Shown: piece after piece, positions 43,543-52,944 of the stretch
Numbering within the stretch: position 1 is the stretch's first letter
Layout of the letters: every line of letters starts with the position of its first letter
From: Sporosarcina sp. D27
GTDB taxonomy: Bacteria; Bacillota; Bacilli; Bacillales_A; Planococcaceae
NCBI RefSeq assembly: GCF_000586555.1
Contig: NZ_AZUC01000046.1
Location: 310,001-374,000, forward strand
Reading direction: 5' to 3'
DNA length: 64,000 nt
Made by a program: the position numbers and the translations under genes
The notes under the pieces: generated by a model
Seen by the model: only the letters and a program-made list of their open reading frames with translations
Told to the model about the DNA's origin: nothing
Database searches by the model: none

Positions 43543-43650
43543 ATGATTTTAAATCAAGAGACCCTTAATCTAAGCCCATACACGGCAATATACAATATCG
43601 TTGTGCCAAAAGATACCATGCTTCGGCAAATAAATGAAATGACAATGTAA
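43543..43650 (+). pseudogene. N-terminal fragment of an IS1182-family transposase
   Basis: From ATG 43543: MILNQETLNLSPYTAIYNIV, then VPKDTMLRQINEMTM and a stop. This is the conserved N-terminus of IS1182-type transposases (LSPY.AIYD.VVP.D..LRQINE). The remaining ~450 residues are gone. A ribosome site GGTGG is present, and an 11-bp inverted repeat (CTTAGATTAAG at 43511, CTTAATCTAAG at 43564) encloses the start codon. Confidence 0.75.
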
Positions 43651-43741
43651 AATATGGAGATTGTGCTGAATAGAACACGCGAATAATTATGATATCTTTC
43701 GTTCCCTCGCCCAAGTAGGAAGGTATCTGCCGGTCGATATT

Positions 43742-43820
43742 CCTGTACACAATGTCAGCTTTTGCTCCAGCGTTTTCGGCATGATTTTTTCATCAAATGT
43801 AGTTTCCACGCTGAATAAAG
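43742..43820 (-). pseudogene. Fragment of a second Vpr-like protease gene
   Basis: About 80 bp matching the PA-domain part of the intact protease gene near 47362-47440: the shared core is CAATG(T/A)CAGCTTT(T/A)GCTCCAGCG(T/C)TTT(C/T)GGCAT, then TTTTTTCATC(A/G)AA(T/G)GT. It immediately follows the first response-regulator gene, so a complete regulator-protease unit was once repeated here. Confidence 0.75.
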
Positions 43821-43829
43821 TCAATTCCC

Positions 43830-44459
43830 CTAAGAAAAGGGCACGAGTTGATGTTGAACAGCACAAATGATTGCTTGTGTACGGCTTTTCACATTCAGCT
43901 TAGTAAAGATATTATTGATATGAATTTTAGCAGACTTGTCACTTATAAAAAGGACTTCAGAGATTTCTTTATTACTGAGACCTTTGACCAATTCAACTAG
44001 AACTTCTTTCTCCTGCTTCGTCAGCATAGTTGTGTTAGTCTCCTGATGATGATACGTTACCAGCTTTTTCGCCTTGCGAGGATGAATCACAGTTTCTCCT
44101 TGTTCTAGCATTCGAATGGCTGTCACTACTTGTTCAGATGATGAATCTTTCAACAAATAGCCATCTGCACCCGCTCGAAGTGCTTCCATTAGATATTCCT
44201 CATCTTCAAACACCGTTAATACGAGAACTCGGCAGTTCGGATACTGTCTTTTCACGAGGGATGTGACCTCAATTCCATTTTTCCCAGGAAGGTTAATATC
44301 CATCAAAATGCAATCCGGTTTTAACTCCCCTACTTTCTTTAACACCTCATCCCCGGAAACAACCTCTCCAACCACTTGAATATCAGATTCAAGTGCCAAT
44401 ATACTCCGAATTCCATCACGAAAGACCGAATGATCATCCACTATTAATATTCCAATCAT
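43830..44459 (-). CDS. NarL/FixJ-family response regulator (copy 1)
   Basis: 209 residues: receiver (1-118) with DDHSVFRDG, the phospho-acceptor Asp in CILMDINLPG and the Lys in LLKDSSSEQV, then a LuxR-type helix-turn-helix at 145-205 ([28 protein letters not shown]). About four fifths identical by eye to the regulator at 49615, with identical length and ending (LVPFS). No kinase gene adjoins it; it lies downstream of the Vpr-like protease and so may respond to the kinase at 50219. Confidence 0.92.
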   Translation of the reverse strand: MIGILIVDDHSVFRDGIRSILALESDIQVVGEVVSGDEVLKKVGELKPDCILMDINLPGKNGIEVTSLVKRQYPNCRVLVLTVFEDEEYLMEALRAGADGYLLKDSSSEQVVTAIRMLEQGETVIHPRKAKKLVTYHHQETNTTMLTKQEKEVLVELVKGLSNKEISEVLFISDKSAKIHINNIFTKLNVKSRTQAIICAVQHQLVPFS

Positions 44460-44495
44460 GATTATCCCCCAATAAAATATGACTCCAGAAAAACA

Positions 44496-44640
44496 TAAAT
44501 AGCCTTAGCCCTCAAGAATGCAGGTCTAAGGCTACTTAACAAACACTTTTTTATGACCGTTTACTTAAGAGGATAAATCCAGAATACAGAAATCATCTTC
44601 TTTTGTGACCTATTTCTGTATTCCTTTAGTTTATCCTTTG
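44496..44640 (-). terminator. Two hairpins between the protease and regulator copy 1
   Basis: AGGATAAA...GAATACAGAAAT pairs with ATTTCTGTATTC...TTTATCCT (44568-44640). TAGCCTTAG pairs with CTAAGGCTA (44500-44534), which has TTTATGTTTTT behind it on the minus strand. They probably end the protease transcript. Confidence 0.65.
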
Positions 44641-44673
44641 TACCCTCTACTTTTATTGGGTTCACTGATGTAG

Positions 44674-47600
44674 TTATTCATTCACCTCAAGACCGATCAG
44701 GCGTAGGAAGTATTCCAGCCCTCTCTTGCCAATTTTTTCTTTAGGTTGCTTGTTGGCAGGTGCGTCAGGTCCCTTCTCTAGGAAGTTTTTTTCAATCAAA
44801 CGAACGTCCGACTCGTCTACCACACCATCTTGATTGATATCTTGCTTCACAATGGAAGTATCCTTCGTCCCGTATGCATCCACGACACTTTGGATATCGA
44901 GAATATCAACCATTTTGTCTCCATTAATATCTCCTGAAAGGTTTCTCTGACCAATTCTTAAAAATTGTCCACGTAGCTCACCATTTTCATCATGATAGCC
45001 AGGAACGAATTTCTTCATCACTTTAAGATGTCCCGGAACTTCGAAAACAGCTGTATATACTTGATCAGAAGCCGGAATATCATTAACCGTGAAAGCTCCT
45101 CTTTCCGTAATCGTCCCTGGATATTTTTTACCACTTCTGGAGAGTGCGTATACTTTCGCTCCTATTTTTGAATAATCCGATTTCTTCAAATATTCATAAC
45201 CTGGTTTACCTATCAAAAATCCTTCCGGTGAGATGCTTCCTATCAACTGAGTATGTTTAGAAATCAATTTAAGATCTTCAGTGCCGTAAAAAGGAATATC
45301 AGTTGCTTCAGTTTGTCCAGATTTCTTATAAGACCCTCCCTCTACCTCAAATCCTCGAATTTCATTTTCGTAAACTTCATCATTAATTACTTTACTCGTT
45401 ACATCGAGGAACGGCATATCTCCATCAAGTCCATTGAATGCCTTGCCAGTAATGGAAGCTCCTATTTTCACATTATTATGGTATAGACTCTCAGTCACAA
45501 CCGGCTCATGAAGTGATACCTGCAAGCCTTTTTCCTTTGCATATTGTTTAACTGCCGAGTTCAGCTTCACATTCGAAAACTTGAAGAGTTGTTTGTCGAT
45601 TGCTACACTAAATTCTCCCGAGACAAGCTCCTTCACATTATTAAGGCTGAGTGTCATCGTAAAGCTATCACCGGCTTTTATCTCTTTCTTGTTATAACTG
45701 GAAGTCGTATATTCCGTTCCTTCTTTCATGAAGTAATACTTTTGGTAACCAACTGCCGTTGCAGTATCCCACGTTCTCAACCACAGTCTCATCGGCTTTG
45801 CTGCAAAATCACTTTCCTCAATTCCTATTTTCACATCGCCATTCGCTTGGATCGGGAAGAACCCTTTCATATACCCAGAGGTACCTGTATAGTAGGCCAT
45901 TGTGTTTGACGATTGATCGACGTCCAATCCTTTAGATTGTAATAGATCTACTGTCTTATCCTTAGCTGTTCCGTGCATCCACAATGCTTTTTGGCCATCT
46001 TCTACTGTAAACATTGAATCATTAACTTCGATTATACCTGACTTAATATCCATGTTGACTTCTGGTGGTGTATTATCCACAATAAGCGGATTTTGGAAAA
46101 CATATGACTTGTCATCCTCATCATGAGCAACCAGTTCCAGTATATAATCGCCTGCAGGAAGCTTTATAGGAACATCACTGATTGGGTTAGACGGATCATC
46201 TGTAAATGGGAAGACCGTACCTCTGAACGCACCAGAAAGAAACACTTTTTTATCTATCGGGAAATTGGGGGTCGCTGTCCCTACGAACCCAACAGCTTTT
46301 CCTGTTTCACTGTCTTTAATAAGCACATCCATTGTTGTCATAGGACTGTTCAACATCATTGTGAGAAGGATTTGTGGGTCATTAAGTTCCCAGAAGGCTG
46401 TCGTATTTGTCACGGAATTTCTAGATGGTGTGACATAGTCAAATCCTTTTTCCGTCGCCATCACAGCAAATGGAATTTGATAGACCTCGTCTGGATTATT
46501 GGCATTAGTTATATGAATATACCCTTCATATCTTCCACTAGCAGCGCTAGTTGGTATCGTGATTTTTGGCTGAAGTTCTTGTACTTGACCGCCTCCAACT
46601 GTAATCGTTGAAGGTACATCTACTGTCACACCGTTACTTACAGCATCTTGAATTCCCTTTCGCTCACCATGATACTCTACTTCTAAAGTATAAGATTTTT
46701 CTTCCTGGCTATTGTTTTGAACAGTCACTTTTTTACTTGCTTCAACGGGTTGATCTTCTTTTTTATAATGTCTTCCGAATACAATGGAACCTGTTTCTTC
46801 ATCAATTTCTACGACATTTCCATTCTCGATATTTTGTGTCTTATCCCATACTTTGATGGAGGTATCTGCATGAACGGATTGATAGGCATCGATTCGTCCT
46901 GCGCCCACTTCGTATACAGAATTATCCCCTTGTAAATCATCTGATGTATTCATGAGTGCTAATTTCACATCGAAAGGCGTGAATTCTGGGTTTTCCTGTA
47001 AAATCAATGCAGCTGCTCCTGCCACGTGTGGTGAGGCCATCGATGTCCCCGACATACGAACATAGGCATTGTCGTAATTAATACCGTCCTGTGGATCATT
47101 GATGAATTCCGGCGTCGTAGAGAATACGGCCACACCTGGAGCGACTAGATCTGGCTTGATATCATAATTTCCTTCTACTGGCCCACGTGAACTGAAATCT
47201 GCTAAATGATCGCCTTCTGTTTTTGTATTACTTAAGGTATTAAAAGTGAAAGAAACCTCACCTAGCTCCTTCAACTTTTCACCGTCTTCTTTTGACAGAC
47301 GGAAAGATGGGATTAAACCAACTGAATCACCCAAGTAGCTAGAGATTTGTCCGTCTTCATTGTTGTACACAATGACAGCTTTAGCTCCAGCGCTTTTGGC
47401 ATTTTTAATTTTTTCATCGAAGGTTAGTTCCCCACGTTGGATTAAGGCGATTTTCCCGTTGACGTCTTTCCCCGTAAAATCATCTGTTTTACCAAGTCCA
47501 GCAAATACAACGGGTAGGGATTTTCCTTGTAAGTCTTCTAATTGGTCAGAAAAGTCCTTCCCTAGAAGTTGTAAATCTTCTATTTTTAGAGATATGTCCT

Positions 47601-48984
47601 TCTTCTTTTCTTCTAATTCTTTCGAAAAATCTTTGTCAAAACGATTTGAACCTTTTAGTTTAGGTGAAGGTCCCTTGCCAACAAGCGGCGAAACCTCTTC
47701 TTTTTGAATAAGATCTTCATCGCGAGGTTGCAAATCACCATTTTCCTCAGTAAAAACACTGCCAGTAAATGTAGGAATAGTCATGGAAACATCGCTTGCC
47801 CCTACTGATATACCGAGAGCCGCTGTTCCTGGAGAACCTAGCGTTTTTTCTTTCGGTCCAGAGTTTCCTGCAGCAACGACGGTCACCACACCTGAAAGCA
47901 TGGCATTGTTTACTGCGACAGAAGTGGCATATAAAGGATTGTTTGTCGCGGCACCAAGTGATAAATTAATGACGTCCATGCCATCTGTAATTGCCTGATC
48001 CATACCAGCAAGGATTCCAGCTGAATCTCCGCCACCCCATTCGCCTAATACTCGATATGCATATAAATCTACTTCTGGTGCTACACCCTTCACCGCATAA
48101 TCCACACCATTTTTCTGTTGGGCTGCAATCGTCCCAGCTACATGTGTTCCGTGATTCGTGTAATACACACGACCTGGCATTTCTGGCTTGCCAGCATCAA
48201 TCCAATCCTGATAGGTCGTTTCCATCGGATCTGAATCGTCATCAACAAAATCATATCCGCCTTTATAAGCATCTTTTAAGTCTGGATGGTTATAGTCAAT
48301 CCCTGTATCGAGCACACCGACTTTAATGCCTTTCCCCTTAATATTCTCAGCATGCAGCTTATCTACGCCAATATACGGAATACTATCTGCCATTTTAGGA
48401 TCAACAGCTTCTGTCTTTTCTGTAGGTGGGTCCACTTTTACCTCGTAATCTTTATAGACTTGGTTTACGACACCAGATTGTAGCAAATCTTCAACTGCCG
48501 AACCAGGCAACGTCATTGCCACACCGTTGATGGCCTTTTTATACTCTCTGGTAATGGTAATGTCTTCGCCTTCATATGCAGTCGAATTCGCCTCAACTTT
48601 CAATGATTGCACATGCGCTTTAAAAGTTTTATGAGATTTTTCCACTTTTTCTTTTGCAGCGGAGTGGGATAGTTTTTTTCCTTTCACAGCTTGCTTCATT
48701 ACTTCAATTTGTGCTGGTGCCTGATTAAATTCCACGATAACTTTGACTAATTCTGGACTTTTCGTGTCAATATCTGGCGAAACAACAAAGGTTGCATTCG
48801 TATCTAATTGTTCTAAGGCCTTTCTTTGTTCCGCTGTTAGGCTCCTTAGAACTTCTTCTACATTATTAATTGGTTTTAGCTCTTTTGGACTTTCTGCCAA
48901 TACGTTAACTGGAGCTCCTTGCGTTAATAATAGTCCAACAGCTAGCGAACCTGACATGATTTTACTGAACTTCTTCCGCATCAT
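44674..48984 (-). CDS. Vpr-like S8 protease with cohesin-like and dockerin-like modules
   Basis: 1436 residues, secreted (signal peptide 1-30). Inhibitor I9 prodomain about 70-185. S8 catalytic domain from about 205 with Asp226, His278, Asn374 and Ser648. A PA domain (about 485-590) is inserted, preceded by an unusual Lys/Glu/Asp-rich stretch (about 410-485). Fn3-like and beta domains follow (about 740-1090), then a cohesin-like domain (about 1103-1200), a carboxypeptidase-regulatory-like block (about 1245-1335) and a dockerin-like pair of Ca-binding loops (GDINGDKMVDILD, about 1351, and DINQDGVVDESD, about 1382). Bacillus Vpr is only about 806 residues. Flanked by regulators of the NarL type. 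Confidence 0.92.
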   Translation of the reverse strand: MMRKKFSKIMSGSLAVGLLLTQGAPVNVLAESPKELKPINNVEEVLRSLTAEQRKALEQLDTNATFVVSPDIDTKSPELVKVIVEFNQAPAQIEVMKQAVKGKKLSHSAAKEKVEKSHKTFKAHVQSLKVEANSTAYEGEDITITREYKKAINGVAMTLPGSAVEDLLQSGVVNQVYKDYEVKVDPPTEKTEAVDPKMADSIPYIGVDKLHAENIKGKGIKVGVLDTGIDYNHPDLKDAYKGGYDFVDDDSDPMETTYQDWIDAGKPEMPGRVYYTNHGTHVAGTIAAQQKNGVDYAVKGVAPEVDLYAYRVLGEWGGGDSAGILAGMDQAITDGMDVINLSLGAATNNPLYATSVAVNNAMLSGVVTVVAAGNSGPKEKTLGSPGTAALGISVGASDVSMTIPTFTGSVFTEENGDLQPRDEDLIQKEEVSPLVGKGPSPKLKGSNRFDKDFSKELEEKKKDISLKIEDLQLLGKDFSDQLEDLQGKSLPVVFAGLGKTDDFTGKDVNGKIALIQRGELTFDEKIKNAKSAGAKAVIVYNNEDGQISSYLGDSVGLIPSFRLSKEDGEKLKELGEVSFTFNTLSNTKTEGDHLADFSSRGPVEGNYDIKPDLVAPGVAVFSTTPEFINDPQDGINYDNAYVRMSGTSMASPHVAGAAALILQENPEFTPFDVKLALMNTSDDLQGDNSVYEVGAGRIDAYQSVHADTSIKVWDKTQNIENGNVVEIDEETGSIVFGRHYKKEDQPVEASKKVTVQNNSQEEKSYTLEVEYHGERKGIQDAVSNGVTVDVPSTITVGGGQVQELQPKITIPTSAASGRYEGYIHITNANNPDEVYQIPFAVMATEKGFDYVTPSRNSVTNTTAFWELNDPQILLTMMLNSPMTTMDVLIKDSETGKAVGFVGTATPNFPIDKKVFLSGAFRGTVFPFTDDPSNPISDVPIKLPAGDYILELVAHDEDDKSYVFQNPLIVDNTPPEVNMDIKSGIIEVNDSMFTVEDGQKALWMHGTAKDKTVDLLQSKGLDVDQSSNTMAYYTGTSGYMKGFFPIQANGDVKIGIEESDFAAKPMRLWLRTWDTATAVGYQKYYFMKEGTEYTTSSYNKKEIKAGDSFTMTLSLNNVKELVSGEFSVAIDKQLFKFSNVKLNSAVKQYAKEKGLQVSLHEPVVTESLYHNNVKIGASITGKAFNGLDGDMPFLDVTSKVINDEVYENEIRGFEVEGGSYKKSGQTEATDIPFYGTEDLKLISKHTQLIGSISPEGFLIGKPGYEYLKKSDYSKIGAKVYALSRSGKKYPGTITERGAFTVNDIPASDQVYTAVFEVPGHLKVMKKFVPGYHDENGELRGQFLRIGQRNLSGDINGDKMVDILDIQSVVDAYGTKDTSIVKQDINQDGVVDESDVRLIEKNFLEKGPDAPANKQPKEKIGKRGLEYFLRLIGLEVNE

Positions 48985-49390
48985 ACCGCATCTCCTTTTT
49001 CAACATTATTTGTAATTTCCCTGACTAAAACTAGCATTCCAAACTAGTTATCCAGTTCTAATTTCATCTTCTCATAGTCCGATTTTTCTGTATATAGAAT
49101 TTAGGAAGTAACCTTACTAACGCAAAGGTCTAGCCATGCTAAAACTAAAGTTCTATTGTGATGACTAGAAATATCAAAATTTCAGAAAATATTTGTTTGT
49201 TTAAACATTAGAGGATTCATATAGCGAGAAGAGATAGGATCGGATGAGACGTAAGAATAGCATGGAGGTTACTAGGAAAGAGACCATCTTTATGGATTCT
49301 CTTTCTATATTAATGGGGTGCCACTTGCTAGTAGACCTTACACGGATAGTTGCATCCTCTTTGCTAAAAGCAAACAATCGTCACAATTGA
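48985..49390. other. Non-coding leader region of the protease gene
   Basis: No coding frame. It contains a GAAAGAGA/TCTCTTTC inverted repeat at about 49278-49307; no other gene trace is visible. Confidence 0.4.
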
Positions 49391-49445
49391 CAAAGAGTTG
49401 CAAGTGCCCGAAATTACATCTTCGATCACTTGCAACTCTTTTTAA
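49391..49445. terminator. Strong terminator-like hairpin
   Basis: AAAGAGTTGCAAGTG/CACTTGCAACTCTTT, a 15-bp perfect stem with a 21-nt loop and TTTTT on the plus side. On the minus strand it ends the kinase-regulator transcript before the protease gene. Confidence 0.8.
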
Positions 49446-49614
49446 ATAGTCATCAAATGTTTCTTAAAAGGTAACGTTTTTTCACTTGAAGTTTGTTGGA
49501 GAGTGTCAGGCCAATATTCGCAACAGTCTTTTCGGAAAAATTGTCGTGATACATTCACCGATAGCGGACCGGAAATGATCCATTGTAAACGAAGGTTTTC
49601 ATCACTTTTTTCAT

Positions 49615-50244
49615 TTATGAAAAGGGGACAAGGTGATTTCGAACGGCATAAATAACTGCTTGTGTACGACTTTTCACATTCAGCTTCTTGAAGATTTTAT
49701 TGATATGAATTTTAACAGTTTTGTCACTGATAAATAGGACTTCAGCAATTTCATTATTACTAAGTCCCTTAACCAATTCCAGAAGGACTTCTTTTTCACG
49801 CTCAGACAGCATCGTTTCGCTTAGTTCTTGGTGATGATAGTTAACCAGCTTTTTCGTCATGCGGGGATGAATCACAGATTCTCCTTGCGCTACCATCCGA
49901 ATTGCTGACACCACTTGGTCAGATGATGAATCTTTCAATAAATAGCCGTCTGCCCCCGCCCGAAGTGCTTCCATTAAGTATTCATCATGCTCGAACATCG
50001 TTAACATGAGAACTCGACAGTACGGATACTGACTTTTCACGAGTGAAGTTACCTCAATGCCATTTTTGCCCGGAAAATTGATGTCCATCAACACGCAATC
50101 CGGTTGCAACTCTTCTACTTTTTTTAACACCTCATCCCCTGAAACCGCTTCGCCTACAACTTTAATGTCGGATTCAAGATCCAATATACTCCGAATCCCG
50201 TCACGCAAGACCGTATGATCATCCACTAATAGTATTTGAATCAT
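49615..50244 (-). CDS. NarL/FixJ-family response regulator (copy 2)
   Basis: 209 residues with receiver (DDHTVLRDG, Asp in [10 protein letters not shown], Lys in [10 protein letters not shown]) and LuxR-type helix-turn-helix ([28 protein letters not shown]). It overlaps the kinase gene by 26 nt and is translationally coupled to it, so this is the original partner. The nearby Vpr-like protease is the likely target, by position. See copy 1 at 43830. Confidence 0.93.
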   Translation of the reverse strand: MIQILLVDDHTVLRDGIRSILDLESDIKVVGEAVSGDEVLKKVEELQPDCVLMDINFPGKNGIEVTSLVKSQYPYCRVLMLTMFEHDEYLMEALRAGADGYLLKDSSSDQVVSAIRMVAQGESVIHPRMTKKLVNYHHQELSETMLSEREKEVLLELVKGLSNNEIAEVLFISDKTVKIHINKIFKKLNVKSRTQAVIYAVRNHLVPFS

Positions 50245-52072
50245 GATATTCCTCTCCCTTTTCTAAGTCCGGAATTAGCAATGTAATGACTGTACCATTT
50301 CCCACAGAACTATCAATCTGAAGGGTAGCCCCTAGCTGTTCTGCCTGTTCGTTCATATGTAAGATGCCATAATGGGGCTCATGCTTAGTTTTTATCATTG
50401 ATTCAAACAGAGAGAAACCAATCCCGTTGTCCTTCACCTTTAAAAACACGTGTTCACGCTGATAACTTAAATGTATGTTGACTTTATCCGCCATCGCATG
50501 TTTTGTAATGTTCTGTAACCCTTCCTGTACCGTATCGAAGATGGCTTTTTCTTTTGAAGTACTGAGTCTTCGTGAACGACCTTTTTCATGATAGGTAATA
50601 TCCAAATCATGCTCTTGTTTAACGGCTTGAATTTTATTTGCAATGGCTTGTTTTAGTCCTAACCTTTGGGTAGGATACGGTTTTAAAGCATAAATAGAAA
50701 ATCGAGTATCACTTAGACTTTCCCTTAATTTTTTTATGCTGTTGTCTACAACTTGGTACATATTGCCTGATTGATTGGCGGACTGCTTTTGCGCTGATTC
50801 CATTTGAAATATGACCCCAGCCAATACTTGTGCGATTCCGTCGTGTATTTCATGGGCAAGTCGATTTCTCTCTTCTAGAATGATTCGTTTTTCTTGCTCG
50901 GAGATGAGAGATTGAGTTTTGAGTAAACCACCTAATTGATAGGAAAACGTAGCTAAAGACTGGATGTCTTCGGCAATAAAACTAGCCGCTCTGCTCTTAC
51001 CTACAACAAACATGCCAACCAACTCATGATTCACTGTAAGTGGCAAGTAGACTAGGGAGCGTATGACATTTTCAAATATTCCATCACCCGGAGCCATTCC
51101 TGTTTTCCAATCTGAAATAACTAAGGTTTGGGATATCTGTTCGAAATCGAGTTTCGAATCAAAATCTATTGAACATTCAGAATGAACCGCCCCATCCTTT
51201 AGCAGAAGCTTCCACTTCTCTTCTTCTTTTGCCCATAGAGCATATGCCTGTATGCCTAAGAATCCTTCGAGTGATTGCTTCATCTGATTTAGGTTTCCAG
51301 CAGACAGTCCCTGGCTCAACTCGGTTGTAATGGAAAAAAGTTTATATAAACGTTCTTTTTCAATCCTTGTTTGCCTCGAGGAATAGCTGATAACGCAAAT
51401 GGCCACAAGCGGGAAAAAGAAGAACAGAATAGCAACTCCACCCATTTTTTCATTATATTGTTGTTCTAATAAATAGATAGAAGCGGCGTAGAGTAAACAA
51501 AAACTTGTACTGAGCAACACTAATATATTTTTCTGATGCCACTGTTCAGGCAGATAAGGTTGAGGTAGAAGCACCATTAGAATATCGAAAAAGAGCGCAT
51601 TGAAGATGCAAAAAAATATGCTGAATAATAGTATGCTTAGTAATCCCTCATACAACATTGGTAGATTCGCCCCAAAAATCAATAGGGTTTCACGTGTAAG
51701 CCATGCTCCTAAAACAAGACTAATAGCAAATTGACCAGCATTATAAAGCGTCCTTTGCATGGACAAACGTCGAAGGGAATGTGTAGTTACCATTACACAC
51801 ACAGCAACAATGACAGTTAGATGTATCCCAAACTCCCAAATCATCGGATACACGAGTGTAAGAGTAAGTGTAATTCCCCCCCTGCTAATACGGATAGGAA
51901 AATACTCAATAACCCCCATAAATATGGCTAATAGCACAAGGATTATGGGGGTAGAAGGCAATTCACTCATAACTATGGACATGATAACTGCAAGCAAACC
52001 AAGAAAACAAATAGTATAAATATAAAAACTGGATACGCGTTCTCTCATCGAAATCGAACCTATCTTGTCCAA
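50219..52072 (-). CDS. Sensor histidine kinase (HisKA_3 type) with 7-8 membrane segments and GAF
   Basis: 617 residues. An N-terminal membrane domain of about eight segments (15-235) is followed by a GAF-like region (about 245-400), the dimerisation/His box [20 protein letters not shown] (phospho-His about 418), and an HATPase domain ([24 protein letters not shown], then [18 protein letters not shown]). The TTG start follows GGAGGG. It pairs with response regulator copy 2. It resembles the LiaS/YhcY class in its C-terminal half; the signal is unknown. Confidence 0.92.
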   Translation of the reverse strand: MDKIGSISMRERVSSFYIYTICFLGLLAVIMSIVMSELPSTPIILVLLAIFMGVIEYFPIRISRGGITLTLTLVYPMIWEFGIHLTVIVAVCVMVTTHSLRRLSMQRTLYNAGQFAISLVLGAWLTRETLLIFGANLPMLYEGLLSILLFSIFFCIFNALFFDILMVLLPQPYLPEQWHQKNILVLLSTSFCLLYAASIYLLEQQYNEKMGGVAILFFFFPLVAICVISYSSRQTRIEKERLYKLFSITTELSQGLSAGNLNQMKQSLEGFLGIQAYALWAKEEEKWKLLLKDGAVHSECSIDFDSKLDFEQISQTLVISDWKTGMAPGDGIFENVIRSLVYLPLTVNHELVGMFVVGKSRAASFIAEDIQSLATFSYQLGGLLKTQSLISEQEKRIILEERNRLAHEIHDGIAQVLAGVIFQMESAQKQSANQSGNMYQVVDNSIKKLRESLSDTRFSIYALKPYPTQRLGLKQAIANKIQAVKQEHDLDITYHEKGRSRRLSTSKEKAIFDTVQEGLQNITKHAMADKVNIHLSYQREHVFLKVKDNGIGFSLFESMIKTKHEPHYGILHMNEQAEQLGATLQIDSSVGNGTVITLLIPDLEKGEEYHDSNTISG

Positions 52073-52455
52073 AATGTGCCCTCCTTTGTCTTCAATAATC
52101 TAATATCAGCCGATTATTATCTGGCAAAATAGAAAATGTACCACTAACCAATCACTGGCTGCACACTAGTCACAATGGGATTGTTTTAGTTCATAGGCAA
52201 AGAGATATTCCGGGCGAATATCTCTAATCATGTAGCTATACTAAAACTGACAAGTATTTACATAATATTTTCATAGTATTGATTTCATCTTAAATCATTA
52301 TAATTTGCTCCAATTTTTCACCTCAATTTGTCTCTATTCATTGAAGAACATGACTTACCTAACTTTCTTTTATTATAACAGAGTCAACTTGCGAATTCTG
52401 TTATTTCTGATAATAAAACATCAAACTTTTGGACGTTTTTCGAGTTTAAATCCAT

Positions 52456-52488
52456 GAAAAAAGCACCATGGTTCACGGTGCTTTTTGT
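52456..52488. terminator. Terminator-like hairpin
   Basis: AAAAAAGCACC.../GGTGCTTTTT stem with A and T runs on both sides, in the non-coding gap between the kinase and hydrolase genes. Confidence 0.6.
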
Positions 52489-52624
52489 CACTTAAATTGT
52501 GGTAAAACTATCAACTGTATTCTTGTTAAAACTCGTGCTATTTGAATTGTTTTTACTATATTAATGAAAAGTCCTTTTAATTGGTCGCGAGTTTATAGTT
52601 CGGATATGCCTAATGCTGTGACCG

Positions 52625-52795
52625 CGGGACTTTATGAGCGATTTTTTGTAGTTTATGATCATTTCTCTATAGTTATGAGCACTTTTTGGTATTTATGATC
52701 ACTTTTCAGAGGTTATGATCAGATTTTAAGATTTATGAGCACATTTTGAAATTTATGAGCGTTTCATATGATTTATGAGCACATATGGAGCTCTA
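52625..52795. repeat. Degenerate tandem repeat of TTTATGAGCAC
   Basis: About nine units of roughly 18-20 bp with the core TTTATGAGCAC or TTATGATCA, in a register like that of the copy at 37895. No coding potential. Confidence 0.7.
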
Positions 52796-52860
52796 AGAGT
52801 ATTATTTTCTTATTCTCAAGATTCCCCTTTGAATTATTCGCTATAACAACCCATCCACAC

Positions 52861-52914
52861 AAAAAAAGAAGCTTCAGAGGCAAACAGTTTTCACTGAATC
52901 CCTCGACAGCTTCC
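52861..52914 (-). terminator. Terminator of the BCCT-hydrolase operon
   Basis: GGAAGCTGTCGAGG/CCTCTGAAGCTTC stem followed by TTTTTTT on the minus strand, about 30 bp after the hydrolase stop. Confidence 0.85.
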
Positions 52915-52944
52915 TTGGTAATACACTTTTACGCGAATGTTACA

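Noticed and set aside
49278..49307. GAAAGAGA/TCTCTTTC hairpin upstream of the Vpr-like gene
   Set aside because: No U-run and no known operator form; function cannot be supported.
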